DNA of 64,000 nt, taken from contig MPNW01000142.1 in NCBI GenBank assembly GCA_011800805.1, positions 87,981 through 151,980 on the forward strand. Reading direction: 5' to 3'. The translations under genes were made by a program, and so were the position numbers. Under the pieces are notes generated by a model. That model was not told where the DNA came from. It made no database searches and saw only the letters and a program-made list of their open reading frames with translations. Source of the DNA: Hirudo medicinalis (Eukaryota > Annelida > Clitellata > Hirudinida > Hirudinidae). This document shows positions 12,101 to 24,800 of this stretch, piece after piece (within the stretch, counting starts at the first letter, position 1; each line of letters starts with the position of its first letter).

Positions 12101-13534
12101 TGATATGTGTTCGATCATTGCCTATATGAATTCGATATCAAAATGCTTTGCACTGGAAAGAAACAACCTTTGGTAATTTACCGTCTACTTATTTAGTAAA
12201 AGTAAGTCGACAACTAGGTTGAAATTTCTCAATTAGACAACAAATCTTTCAAGTTACATTTAATGTCTTTCGACACTCTTCTGAGGTTGAAGATTGTGAA
12301 AAATGAAACTATCAAAAAATCTACTTGTCAATCTTAAAGCTATATAAGTCTAAAATTCGTCTCATCATTTCATTAGTCTAGAGCGCATTAAAAGCGACAT
12401 TAACTTTCAGTCGCTCTATTACTGAATTTTCTCAACTTGAAATGTGTGAACGCTTGAAATTAATTTTAAATCATATTCAGTATTCAGTATTCACTATTCA
12501 AATATTCAGATGCATAAAAATTAAAATGAGAAGCCGACGTAATCGCTACCTGACTAACGAAATAAGGTGAAAAATCATCACCAGAAAGGACCACCTACTC
12601 AGAAGACAGGCTGACATTTGAATTGGCGTCCCATGTTTGTTTGTTTGTTTGTTTTATTAAAGTCCCTTGCATATTGGCGTCCCAAATAACGTTTATTAAC
12701 GTCCGTTGCATAGCTATATATAAGCACCGATTCAGAGCACACTTTCCAAGACGGAGTCTGGATATCAGGGTCTCCTTCTTCCAATCCTAGCTTACGAAAT
12801 CATTACGCGGAAAACGCATCTGAAAATCTGAACTCTTTTGTGCTAGAACAATCTATTTCGTAAAGTACGAAGATAATGATGGTCTTAATAAATTATTTTA
12901 TGTGCACATTATTTTGTTGCATTTTCACCAATCTAATGGCATTTTGGACATGTTATAACATGGAACTATTTTTCATCGAATCATGATCATAGCTATGATG
13001 GCGTCATTTGGCCGTAAGTAGTTCCAAACGTGAATTGCAGGTTTAAATTTATAACAATCACGAATCAGTCTTGTTGTTATTAAAGTTATTAAAAAAATTT
13101 ACAGATTCTGCGAATGTTTAATCGATAAATCTTCGGCAAATTGAATTTGATAATTTACAACACCAAATATAGTCATCTTCATTGATTTGCTCTCTTAAAT
13201 GGATTCACTTGGAGCTTCGATATAATCTTCCTTTGGAATAATTATTTGAAATAATACTAGATAATAATTACTAAAATACTAAATTCTAATTTCAATTTTC
13301 AAGAACGAATTTCACTTTATTATACTAAATTTAAACCAACGGTCTGTCACTAACTCAAACAAATATTTTATGAAAACACTTCCAAATTAATTGCAAGAAT
13401 TTTTTTAATATTCATTGAGAACTTGCAAGTTCCTCAAGATCTTATGCTATAATTTGTAGTTGTGTAGTTCCTTTCTTTTCGACGCTCGGCTAATTTAATA
13501 AACTTAACAACAAAGTTATAATTTTAGTGATGTA
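12101..13534. other. Intergenic AT-rich region, contains a small tandem duplication
   Basis: No exon or RNA gene was recognised. A short imperfect direct repeat lies at 12623-12712 (separate entry). Otherwise the region is AT-rich, with no open frame that shows a known motif. Confidence 0.45.
12623..12712. repeat. Imperfect tandem duplication with (TTTG)n expansion
   Basis: Two adjacent units start TTGGCGTCCCA and end GTCCCTTGCATA or GTCCGTTGCATA. The first carries a TTTG microsatellite expansion in its middle and the second does not. Confidence 0.6.
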
Positions 13535-13699
13535 ATGACTATTGTAAGAACTAAGGAAAGGTTCGGTTCGGCCATTGCCATAACATGCCGGGACAGGCAA
13601 CCGAGCTGCGAGCCTGCTGGACAACAAGAAAAAAGAGAGGGAGCTATTCAAATTCGAATCGTTTATGTAGAGGCCTTACGCGATAGTAGGAATATGCTG

Positions 13700-14350
13700 T
13701 CACCACACATTCAATGATAACTCAAAATGAAAACTGACAAACTTTTGTTTGAGACCAGCGCAAGTTTCGGGTAAGTTTTGGAGTAGTAGGGGGACCTCAT
13801 AGAAACATGCAAAATAATCACTGGCAAAGTAGATATGGATCCAGGAAAGTTCTTTGAAGCAGCTGGAGATGCAAGAACAAGGGGACATCAATACAATCTG
13901 TTTAAGAGACCAGCAGGGAGCGCTAGATTCTTTAGTACTAGGATTGTTGACAGCTGGAACAAACTTAGGACCCAAAAATTGGAAGCCAGAACGGTGGAAG
14001 AATTTAAGATTGCCTTAGAGTCTGAAGACTATTAAACAAGAAGTTAAGGAGAAGTGATTCCTACAAACAGGAGATAATCCTTAAAGATCACTATAATCTG
14101 TTAAGTTAAGTTACGTAGTCAAACACATCATTAATCTGGATATTCAATTATTATAACCTTTTAATTTGCGAACCAGGATTTGTAATTGTAACAGTAATTG
14201 TAAAGTATTATTTCTGGGAAGAGGCTCGACGAGGTCATTGGTGTTATCGATCGCCAACCCCCCTAAATTTTAAGTCCCCTACCCCCAATGTCAAGGGGTC
14301 TGGATGAAACACTGGTTAGGAGGATTCGACTCACCGCTCGTTCAACAAAT
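13700..14350 (+). mobile_element. 3' end of a LINE (reverse transcriptase C-terminal tail and 3' UTR)
   Basis: The frame at 13835-14035 reads MDPGKFFE, TRGHQYNLFKRPAGSARFF, STRIVDSWNKLR and TVEEFKIALES. This is the conserved C-terminal tail after the reverse transcriptase domain of CR1/L2/Jockey-like elements. Just upstream, in another frame, is a short extension (GDLIETCKIITGK-like), so one frameshift is present. After the stop come a C-rich hairpin stretch near 14260-14300 and a TTAATAAATAAGTAAA tail. The element is 5'-truncated, as LINE copies usually are. Confidence 0.8.
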
Positions 14351-14570
14351 TAATAAATAAGTAAATTAAAATTGTATATCGAGAGTAGTTGATTCGATGA
14401 TGAAATTGCCATTCCAACAATTTATTGAGTAACTACCGAAAGCAAGGTTAATACAAAATATTCGTAATCTATTAATGATATTGCAAGCAATCTTAATTCA
14501 AGTAAGTAAATGGATCAAAAAAGTCCCTTTTTCACGTCGACAATCCATTAACACATTTAGATACTCTATC

Positions 14571-14600
14571 ACGCACACGCACGCACACGCACGCACACTT
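14571..14600. repeat. CACGCA microsatellite
   Basis: A short run of alternating CACGCA and CGCACA units. It lies just beyond the 3' end of the obscurin-like gene. Confidence 0.8.
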
Positions 14601-14649
14601 AAAACTTTATATGCGACATGAAGCTAGCCCAATAAAGGTAGTTTTAAAA

Positions 14650-17600
14650 TTATTTAAGTCTTTGTGACATTGCACGGTTTGCAAAATATTCATCCTCGTC
14701 TTCTGCAAGGTCCAGAGGATCTTGAGAGACCGAGTGAGGCAATCCGAGTTTTTCCAGCAAAATGTTAGGTTGAGTTATGTTCTTTGTTTTCCTTTCTACA
14801 ATAATAAAACGTAAAAAAAACTTATTTCGGAATAAAATTTAACTTTAAACAATTTCTGAAATTTACCCATGTATTCTTCAAGGAAATACTTGAGTTTGTC
14901 TGTTGTAAAAGAGGCAGCTTTTCGTGCCTTTATCATAGATTGGTGGAGCATGAACCACTTGTGCTCCAAACATTCTTCAATTGTCAGCCTACTCCTGTTG
15001 AAGACAATTTTCATTAAAAATGTTTTTAATAATTTGCTTTAAAACCATGCAAGATTAAAAGTTAGTGTTTTATTTTCATAAGTGGTATTCTTAAAAGTCG
15101 TCATTCGAACTATTTCCAACAGAGTCTAGTCCTGAACTATTTGTAATCACGGCTGCCGATAGAAATTTCGGGCCCCTAAAGCATGTTGATATGGTAATGA
15201 AAAAGCAATAAAAGGTCATGATTGTATAATTTTATTATTCTAAAACCCTGGCAGGCCCCAAAATTGCAAGGCCCCTGGGCACTTGACCCCTCTGTCCCTC
15301 CATCTCGGCAGCACTAGTTGTAATTATTCACATGATTTAATCAATTGTTTGAATCATACATTTCTATTCAAGAGATCAATTTTTTTTGTAAAATAAAATT
15401 AAAACGTTTCAAACTTTGGATTCTTTCTCAGAGTTTGATAGATAAACTTCAGAGAGTATTTCGTAGCACTTTGATGCAGAGCATGGACATCATATTTCAC
15501 GTATTTAATGTTCAGGTAGGTTTCATCTTCGCAGAAGGAATAGAAAGGAGACACTCCACTCATCCTGAAGAAACATTTTGGTCAAAATATTCACACTATA
15601 AAATCATCAGCTCACATGTAATAAGAAACCTACAAAATGAATGAAAGAACTCCAACTTTCCAGACATCAGCAGCAGTCCCAACTTTGTCATTTAAGACAT
15701 TTTCTGGAGCTAAACAAGACTCATTCTAAGTTATGAATTTACAACAATTTGGCAAAATAAAGTACTTCACCTACCCATAAACTCAGGGAGACCTCTCCTT
15801 AGAATTTGATCACCTGCAGGACTGGTTATTTTATGAGCGAGAGCAAAATCAATGAGTTTGATGTCGTAACGCCTTCTGCTTTGCATGACTACATTTTCTG
15901 GTTGGAGGTTCAGATAAACTATGCCTTTGTGGTGCAGATATTGCAAAGCATCCAGCACCTTTCGGTATCATTAGTAATTAATTAATTAATGAGTTGATCG
16001 AGCAATTACTAACTGATCTGCTAGATAATTTTCATGATTTATTTTACCTCATTCATACTTTTATAGCAATTTATTATCAATTGAACTGATAACCATAAGC
16101 ATATTTGCTGATAATTACCTGCTTGATGATGGAAGTAACTGTGTACTCATCGTAGCGATTCTTGAATGACAGGGAACGAACAACATTCTCACCAAAGAGT
16201 TTCTCAAAAGTGAGAACAATGCATCCTCCCCAAACGTATCCATCCAACATCTTAATGATGTGACCCTGCTTTATGCTCTTCAGCATGTCAAACTCTCTCA
16301 GACTCTCTCCTGGATTCTTGGAATCATATTCGGTTACCTTGCCGACTAAGGAACCACATTCTGCAGGCTGCTTTCTCTTAACGTCAAATATCACTGAGAA
16401 GCGACCACTGAAATTATTGTTATTATTTACATTGTGTTATTGTTATTTGGGATGCCAAGTACTTTATGACAATTTATGAGATTTGACGATCATTTTAAAA
16501 GTGTTGAAAACATTCAAAGAATTAGCCAATGTCGACAAATTGACAGTAAAGATAATAAGGCAATAAATAATCTATAAAAAAAAAAGAATTGATCAACGAC
16601 TTACTGCCAAATCTTTGAAAGAAATTCCAAGTCGTCGCATGGATTCTTATTTTCATAGAGAGGAGCCTCAGTTTCCTCTAATGCATCAGAAACCTCTTCA
16701 GTACTTTGGTCCACAGTTGGTGTCTTTGAATGCCTTGGTTCAGGGGAGGTTGATCTACTGCTCACTGGACTGTGCTCAGGGGAGGGTCTTGTGGCAGCTT
16801 GTCTTGATCTTAAAAGAATTTTTCTTGTTTCTTCGTCGATGTTCAGACTTCCTGTTCCTGATTTAAAATTAAATTATTTTCCATGATTTTTGAGAATTTA
16901 TGAAATGGATGATCAATTTGTGGTTCCGAAACATGTTCACCGCTAAATCAGACTTATCGAGTTATGCATCAAATGAGAGTAGCATCGTGCCCTTTGTGAT
17001 TGGTACAAGTTCATGTGTTATGAATGAATTCGCAAAGCAAGAATATTTTAGCCGACATATTACCTTTTTTCTTTGTCCGAATCTCAACTGAAGCCCAACT
17101 GTAGGGGCTCTGTCCAAATTTGTTGATGGCACTGATTCTGAATCTATAGGAAGTTTCTGGCTTGAGTCCTTTAATTATGACACATTCATCAATGCAGTAA
17201 GTTGCAGTGGTCCATCTCTCATCACCTGGGAGTAAGTAATTATTTTATTTTTAAATTATACAAAGATATTGATAGAATCTGACTCCATTTGTGGAACGAT
17301 ATCAAATTACGTTTGAATTCTTACAAAGATAAAAAAAAAGTTATACCAGGTTTAATGTGGTCCACTTTGTATGCCAATATGTAACTATTGCCATCTGATT
17401 CAGGAGATTCCCAAATCATGAAAACCTCTTTCTCAGAAATTTGAGTCACATGTGGGCGACCAGGTCTGCTAGGTTGACCTACAAATTATCAACGCATAAT
17501 TGCTCAAAATAAGGTTGCTTAATATAATTTCAAAGCTAAGATCAGGATTGTGATATATTGATATATTATTGTATGCAATTCATTTTCGTGAATCCAAAAT

Positions 17601-18815
17601 AATGTCTTACTTCCACAAAGCATTCTAGCTCGGCAAGTAACGCTTCCATATTTGTTTCGAGCCACACATTTGTAAACTCCAAAATCATTTGGTTTTGTCT
17701 GAAGAATGGTCAGCGAATATTTGCCATTATCATTTTTAGAAATCTTTACTCTTCCACCTTCATTCAAAATTTCGTCATTTCTAAACCAAGTTATGAGAGG
17801 CAGTGGATTTGCAATGACAACTGCTTTCAGTGTACAACTGTCACCCACATTATAAGCTTTATCATGAATTTTTTCCTTGAAGATTGGAGGGTATCCTGTT
17901 ATTCAAATTAGGAAGGGCGTTAATATAATATCTATTTACAGCATTACTTAAATAATAACCATCTTTAGAAAACATCATTCGACGCTTGTATCTCTTCTCA
18001 TGAACATCAACATCCCAGAAGTCTTCAATATCCATCTGCTCTTTTTCTAAATCCCTGACATTTCTCCTCTCCTTCATAAGGCCTTTCAAACTGGAACGTC
18101 TGGATGGATGGCCATGTGGAACATAGGAACTGCTGCTTGCCCTTCTGTACCTGGCCATTCTCAGAGAAAGAGCAATATCTTGAGAGGGGAAGAGCCTCGT
18201 ATCTGGTCCTGTTTGGTACTCAGAAGGATACTCGTACCACACATCTTCATCTTCATAATCACGTCCCCATTCAGAAGATGCTTCAGAAACATCGAACAGT
18301 GATGGTGTAGCAGACAAAAGACTACCTTGGCCTAGTTCCTATAGAAAATTACATTAAATTTTATGTTTTAAAATTCTAAATCATATTTAATTACTCATTT
18401 ATATAAAATACTAAATCTAATACAAATCTAAATACTAAAATCTAAAACTTGAAACTTATTTTTGTAAATAGCAAAAATTAATTATTGCTTCCATACACAT
18501 GCATTAACAATTAGAAAATGTTGTATTATGCTAATAAGATAGCTAATAAGTTAAAGATAGTGGATTACTTTCAGCAAAAGCTTGGGTCCGAATTCTGAAG
18601 TTTTCGATCCAATGCTGCTGGCAGCGTCACTGACATCATCTGCAAATGGTTCCGATACACCTGACTCCATTATTACAGGAACATCTTCGAGGTAAGAAGA
18701 AATTGTGCGAGAGTTGACCAGAGTTGTGACTTTTCTTGTACCCCTCTTAAAAAAAAACCCAAAAACAATTCAAATGAAAATTCAGAAAATAAATTTATTG
18801 TAGAAGAAAATGCTA

Positions 18816-18847
<32 letters not shown>

Positions 18848-21800
18848 ACTACTGAAAATATCACAACCTCAAATCTTGATCTCATGAGGTAGCTTTTATG
18901 CCTATCAATAGGTATCCTGTTACCAAGTCCCCTATGATTTGAGAACTCTATGAACGGATGAGACAGAGCTTCCTTGGCTGTCATTCGCTTCCTTAATTAA
19001 TTTATCATTGTCAAAATAAGCCACTAAAATAACATTAATATAATATTTTATTTCTTAATTTTGATTTTACTTTGAATCCACTTGAAGCAGTCTTCTAATG
19101 AAGTCCTTAGCTTCTGTTGATATATCAACAAAAGCTTCTCCATCAAATTCCCATTTGCCAGCTTTTATGGAAAGTAAAGTATCCTTGTAAGTTTCCTTGT
19201 GAAATGGTGATATGCCACTCAATCTGAATGTAAAGTAAGGAAGGATTTAAGCAAAATATAACAAATTATTATAAAATGTGAATTTAATAGTTAACATACA
19301 AATATCTGTATGTGGAGTATAAAAAATGTATGATTCACTTCACAGAATCATCATTATTATTAATAGCAGACATTTGAAAGTGAAAGTTGTGCATATTTAT
19401 GTTCAAATTAATAAAATATTGACATGAACTCTGAAGGGACTAACAAAATATAAGTGACAATCCCTATATTCCACATATCTGAGGCAAAGGTGACATCGTC
19501 TCCATTTACAATTTCGGGTGAACAGAATTCAGGTGTTACGTAGCTGACTTGAATCTTTTTGTAAGGTTTATAAACTTTGGCAAATCCAAAGTCTATGATT
19601 TTTATCTCATCAGTGGACGGATTCGACAAGTAAATATTTTCGGGCTGTAAAATGAACACTTAATGTCAAGAATCACTTGCAAATGCCTCATCAGTAACAC
19701 TGGCATACTTTGAGGTCCAAATGAAGAACATTCTTGGAATGCAAATATTTGACTGCAAGAAGCAGCTGATTTACAAAATATGCAATTTCACTTTCTGTTA
19801 GGCTGTCCTCATTTACCAATCTTTGTAAAAGTTCTCCACCTGTGACACTAATGATGGAGGGTAGTAAGTTTCAAATTAATAGAAAAAAATCCAAAAAAAG
19901 AAAACTTAAAGTCCGTCACCATTTCTATTTTATTAAAATTTATAAAAGGTAAAAATTGGAAAAACAACAGATCTGATATTTAACACAACTTACATCTCCA
20001 TAATAATTGCAAGTCTTTTCTTGCTTTCATATCCATCGATAACTGGTATGATATTTGGATGGTCCAAAGTTGCTAATATTTCAAGCTCTTGTGCCAACTC
20101 GTCTCTTCTTGCTAAGTTTTCATATTGCATGAATTTGCAGGCATACTGACTACCAGAATTCTTGTCAATCACTCTTTTCACAATACCATAGGATCCTCTG
20201 CATAAGACATCCATGATAAGTAAACCGAAATAATAAATTAATAAATTTTTTGACATATAATCACCTTCCAATTTCATCAATGATGTGGAAAAAGTCTTCC
20301 ACAGTTGCTGTGTTAAATTTGACATCCCTCCAAATTCCCGATTTTGCTGCACAAATTTAAATAAAATGAAAAGTATTCTAAATGGTCAGGTAAATACATA
20401 AAATCCATTTTTAAATGGAATTAATATACAACAACCAACCTGTGACTTTGACATTTGCAGTACAATAAACCCTTCCTGCAACATTTTCTGCTACACACTC
20501 ATAGACACCTTCATCAGCATGAATGGCATTCTTAATGTTAAGAGTCCAATGGTCAAATTCCTCTCTGAGGGCAGTAACCCTATGGGAATTGGCTACGGTC
20601 CTCCAGTCCTTTTTGAATTGTATGACTGGATATGGAATGCCATGCACTCTGCACTCCAGTTTTCCATTAGAATGCAGATGGAAGATTTGATCTTTCAACG
20701 GTTCCAGGAAAGTTGGAGGATCTGATAATTTCATTAAAACATGTCAAAATGGATAATAATTAATAATTTCCTCGAAGACATAAATGATTAATCAACTATA
20801 TTTACTAAAAATTAACAATCGACAATATTAACAATAAACCGTATTAATTACAACATTAATTAACAATTAACCATATTGTTATAACCCTAGCAACAGGGAT
20901 TACATAAGCGTGGTATTTACTGGTAATACCACCCATTTGTTAACTGAATATTTACTAAATGAATCAAACAATAAATTCGGCATAAATTAATCCCCATCGT
21001 TTATAACAATATTAATTAACAACATTAATTAACAATTAACCATGTTAATTAACATTAAATAAGGTCAATCAACATCCAAACATTTTGGATGAATGTCAGA
21101 TATATTTGGATATATTTGCTCCCAAACGAAGGATAATAAGAAGCTTCGCTTGCAGCTTCACCCACCTGACATCTCCATGCGAACGGCTCTGCTGCAAATT
21201 CCATGTTCATTCTGAACTTCTGCTTTGTAGTCACCAACATCAGAGAACGAGAAGTCAAGAACAGTCAATTTTAGTTCTCCATCCTTTGACAAGGTAGTTG
21301 TGAACTTGTTTCCCAATTCAATTCTACAAAATTATGCATGTGAAAATTAAGAAACTAACAATAATAGTTTAGTAATTAGTTAATTTCCAATAAGAATGAA
21401 TAGAAAAACGTGCAACTTGAAATCAACTTATTGATTAGATAATTATTAGAAGCATTATTAGAAATATAAATAAATGCGCATTTAAATGCACGAATCAAAC
21501 TTGAAAATACAAAATCTAAAATAAAGGATCGAATTAAACTAAAAAGTAACCTCTGATTGTGGAAGTACCAGGTGATTGTGGGTTCAGGATGAGCTCTTAT
21601 CTTGAATGAAATATGTGCTGGCCTGCCTTCGATGCCATACAAAAGTTCATCTTCTGGGCCCACAAACTCCGGTATGATTCCTTAATGCACGGAACAAACA
21701 TAAACGTAATCAATGTGCGGGCTTCTCGACAATGCGAACAATCGAAATTAACGAACAAAGACACAGACTTTCGGTATTTGTAAATAATTCTATTACTATT

Positions 21801-24800
21801 ATTTTAGACGAACGGTCGGCATAATATTTGTAATGCTGTAAAACATTTACATGTGAAACGTTGCTTTATATTTATAACATATTATAATTACTAAACCAAA
21901 AACAGTAAGGTGAGGCCAACTTACTCAAATAATCATATGCTTTTCTTTGAGGACCAATTGATTCACTTCTCTCTCTTTCAATGATCTTCATGTCTTCAAT
22001 GGGCTCCTGAATTTCTGCATTATTTAATTTTGTAACTCTAAATTACTACGTATTCAAATCAGCATTCTGTCTTGCTTTAGCCGTGTTCATGTTTAATAAA
22101 AAATTTACCTCATGTTTTCTGTGAAAAAGCGTTCATAAATAAAAAAAGTCATTAATAAAACCCAGTTCACCTTTTTTAGTATATTTCACAGGCATCGACG
22201 GCTCAGCAATTCCAAATTCGTTGGCTGCTCTGATTCGGAAATAATAATCTTTGTGGCCACTAAACTTTGTAACTTTGAACTCTGGTTCTTTGAGATCTGT
22301 TGCCAGCTATAAAAATTTAAATGGCAAAGTTATAATTAGAATCATCATCATCATAATCTACGTCATAAACTTAAAACTTGCTTTTGTCCATTCCATAGAA
22401 GGAGGAACTCTCTGTTCGGCAATATACCAAATGTCCGTTTGAGCGGCATATTGTGGTACGGAACTGGGTTTCCATTTCAAGAGGAAGGAGTCGGGGCGAA
22501 CTTGTGATATTTCCGGTCTGTCCCAAATTGTGCGCGGTTTCACTTTTGATTTGATTTCTGTCGCGTCTGGGATTGAAGGCTTCCTCAAAGAACTGAGATC
22601 TGAATAAAATAAAAAAGAATTTTAAATTAAAGAAAAATAAAAACTTTGTAAGCAAAATTAGTTTCAAACCAATTCTGGCAAAAATGGTGGAAGTAAGAGA
22701 GGGGTCACTAATTCCATATTCATTGCCAGCCCTGACTCTGAACATGTAATCCTTTTCAGATTTATATTCCTTCATGCTGAAAACTGGTTCTTTCAAATCC
22801 GAGGCAATTTCCAACCAATTTTTACTTGGAGGGCACCTCCTCTCAAGGATGTAAAATACATCAGTTTTCAAAACGTTTTCAGCAAATTCTGCTGGATGCC
22901 AACTTATTCTAAAAACATAAAATGAATCGCACAATGTTATTGGAGATTAAACTGATATGATATCGTGTTTTAATGAAAAGTCAAATATTTTTATAAATAT
23001 TTTATGCTTATGTTCTAAAATCATTGTATTGCAGCAAAATATATTAACAACGAAAATATAATCTACGTACTCCAGAGAATCAGGAAGTTCTTTAATATTT
23101 GGTTTTTCTCTGGGTGTCTTTGGTGGGAGCTTTTCCTTTCTTGACACTTTTTGCGATTTTGTGGAATCATCTTTACTCTCTGCTTAAATAAAAATTACCC
23201 TTAGCAAATGTGATAAAGAAGCCCTAAAATTAGGACTGACAAACAGAACTTATCGTTTCAAGTAAAAATGTTTCCATTAAGCACGATTCAATAGCAAATA
23301 CTTATCCGGCTTTATCGGATTGTTAGATTTGTTTTTGCAATTCTTCGCAAAAAAAAACTTAAAAAACTTTTTGTTTACCTATTCTGCCATAATAGGTTGC
23401 GCACATTGAGGGGTCTGAAACTCCAAATTCATTTTCAGCTCGCACTCTGTAGAGGCAATCCTTTTCCACATCAAAATCTTTGAGAGTGAATGAAGTTTCA
23501 ATAATTCCTCTGTAAACATCGGTCCAGTCGGAAAAGGTACCCATTCTATCCAGATGTTTTCTTTCGACTATGTATCTACAGTAAAATTAATTCATTAAAT
23601 TGATCAAATTTATCCTTAAAACTTATATTAAATCATACATGGATGCTTGTAAAACAAAAGGTACTAACGATGTTGGGGTTATCTTGGCATGAGGTGGGAT
23701 TACTGAAGAGTGCCATGTGATTGTGATGGTTGTGGAATCTGTGATGATGACATCAGGCTTTATTGAGGACATGGATGGAATGATGTTTTGGTTCAAGAAT
23801 TCAACTTTGCGTGCAAGGGGACTTGTTTCTTTTTCTTTAAGAGGAACTATAGTAGCAATTAATGATAGGTAATGAAACAATTTAGGCAGAAAAGTTTTCA
23901 ATTAACTTTGAATTTGAATTCATTCATGCAAATTTTAAAGCATCAGACAAATAAATGTTATTATGAAGATCACTTAACTGTTACTAATTAATAAATTACA
24001 AGAATAATGTCATGAAGTTAAAAATGTTACTTTGAGGAATTAATGCAGCCAGGCTCGAAGACTGTCCACCGCTATTGGTGAGAGTGCATTGGTAACAACC
24101 GGAATCTTCTTCTGCTACGTTCGTTATTTTGAGCTCGTGAATGGAGTCTGTGTCGGTAAACTCAACTCGTCCACTAGCACGAAGTGGTAGTTTGTCTTTG
24201 AACCTTTAATTGATATTTCGGATATTTTATTTAAACCACCCATTTTCACTTTGAAACTTTGTAAAGTTCTATCGTTAATTTTCTCTTAAAAATTGTTCGT
24301 CAAGTGTTGAGCTCATACCATTGTACTTTAGGAACTGGTTTTCCTACAGCAGTGCAATAAAATCTGGCTGTTGATCCAATGGGAACAACAAGGTTTTGAA
24401 GTCGCCTAGTGAAACTTGGTGCCAAATTATTTTCATGTCGCTCATGTTCTCTGCAATTATCATTAAGAAATACTTAAATTGATACATCGCATGTATTATC
24501 ATTAATTATCAAACACTGACATTATAGGCTTATTAACATATAGTTTGGCCATGCACAACGTTTCACCAGCCTGATTTTTCAAAACACATGTATAGAGTCC
24601 TGCATCGGAATATCTAACAGAATCTATTGTCAAGTATGCTTTGAAGTTGTTTTGAGATGTTTTGATCCTTGTACCACTCTATGAGTAAATCAGAATGTAT
24701 GTATACTCTGCATAAAATAGAAATCATATGATGAAAATGTTAACTAACCACCACTATGTACTTATTGTGATACCACGTTGCAAGCGGTTCTGGATAACCT

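Noticed and set aside
14571..14600. CRISPR-like or regulatory repeat
   Set aside because: It is a simple CACGCA microsatellite in an animal genome; there are no spacers.
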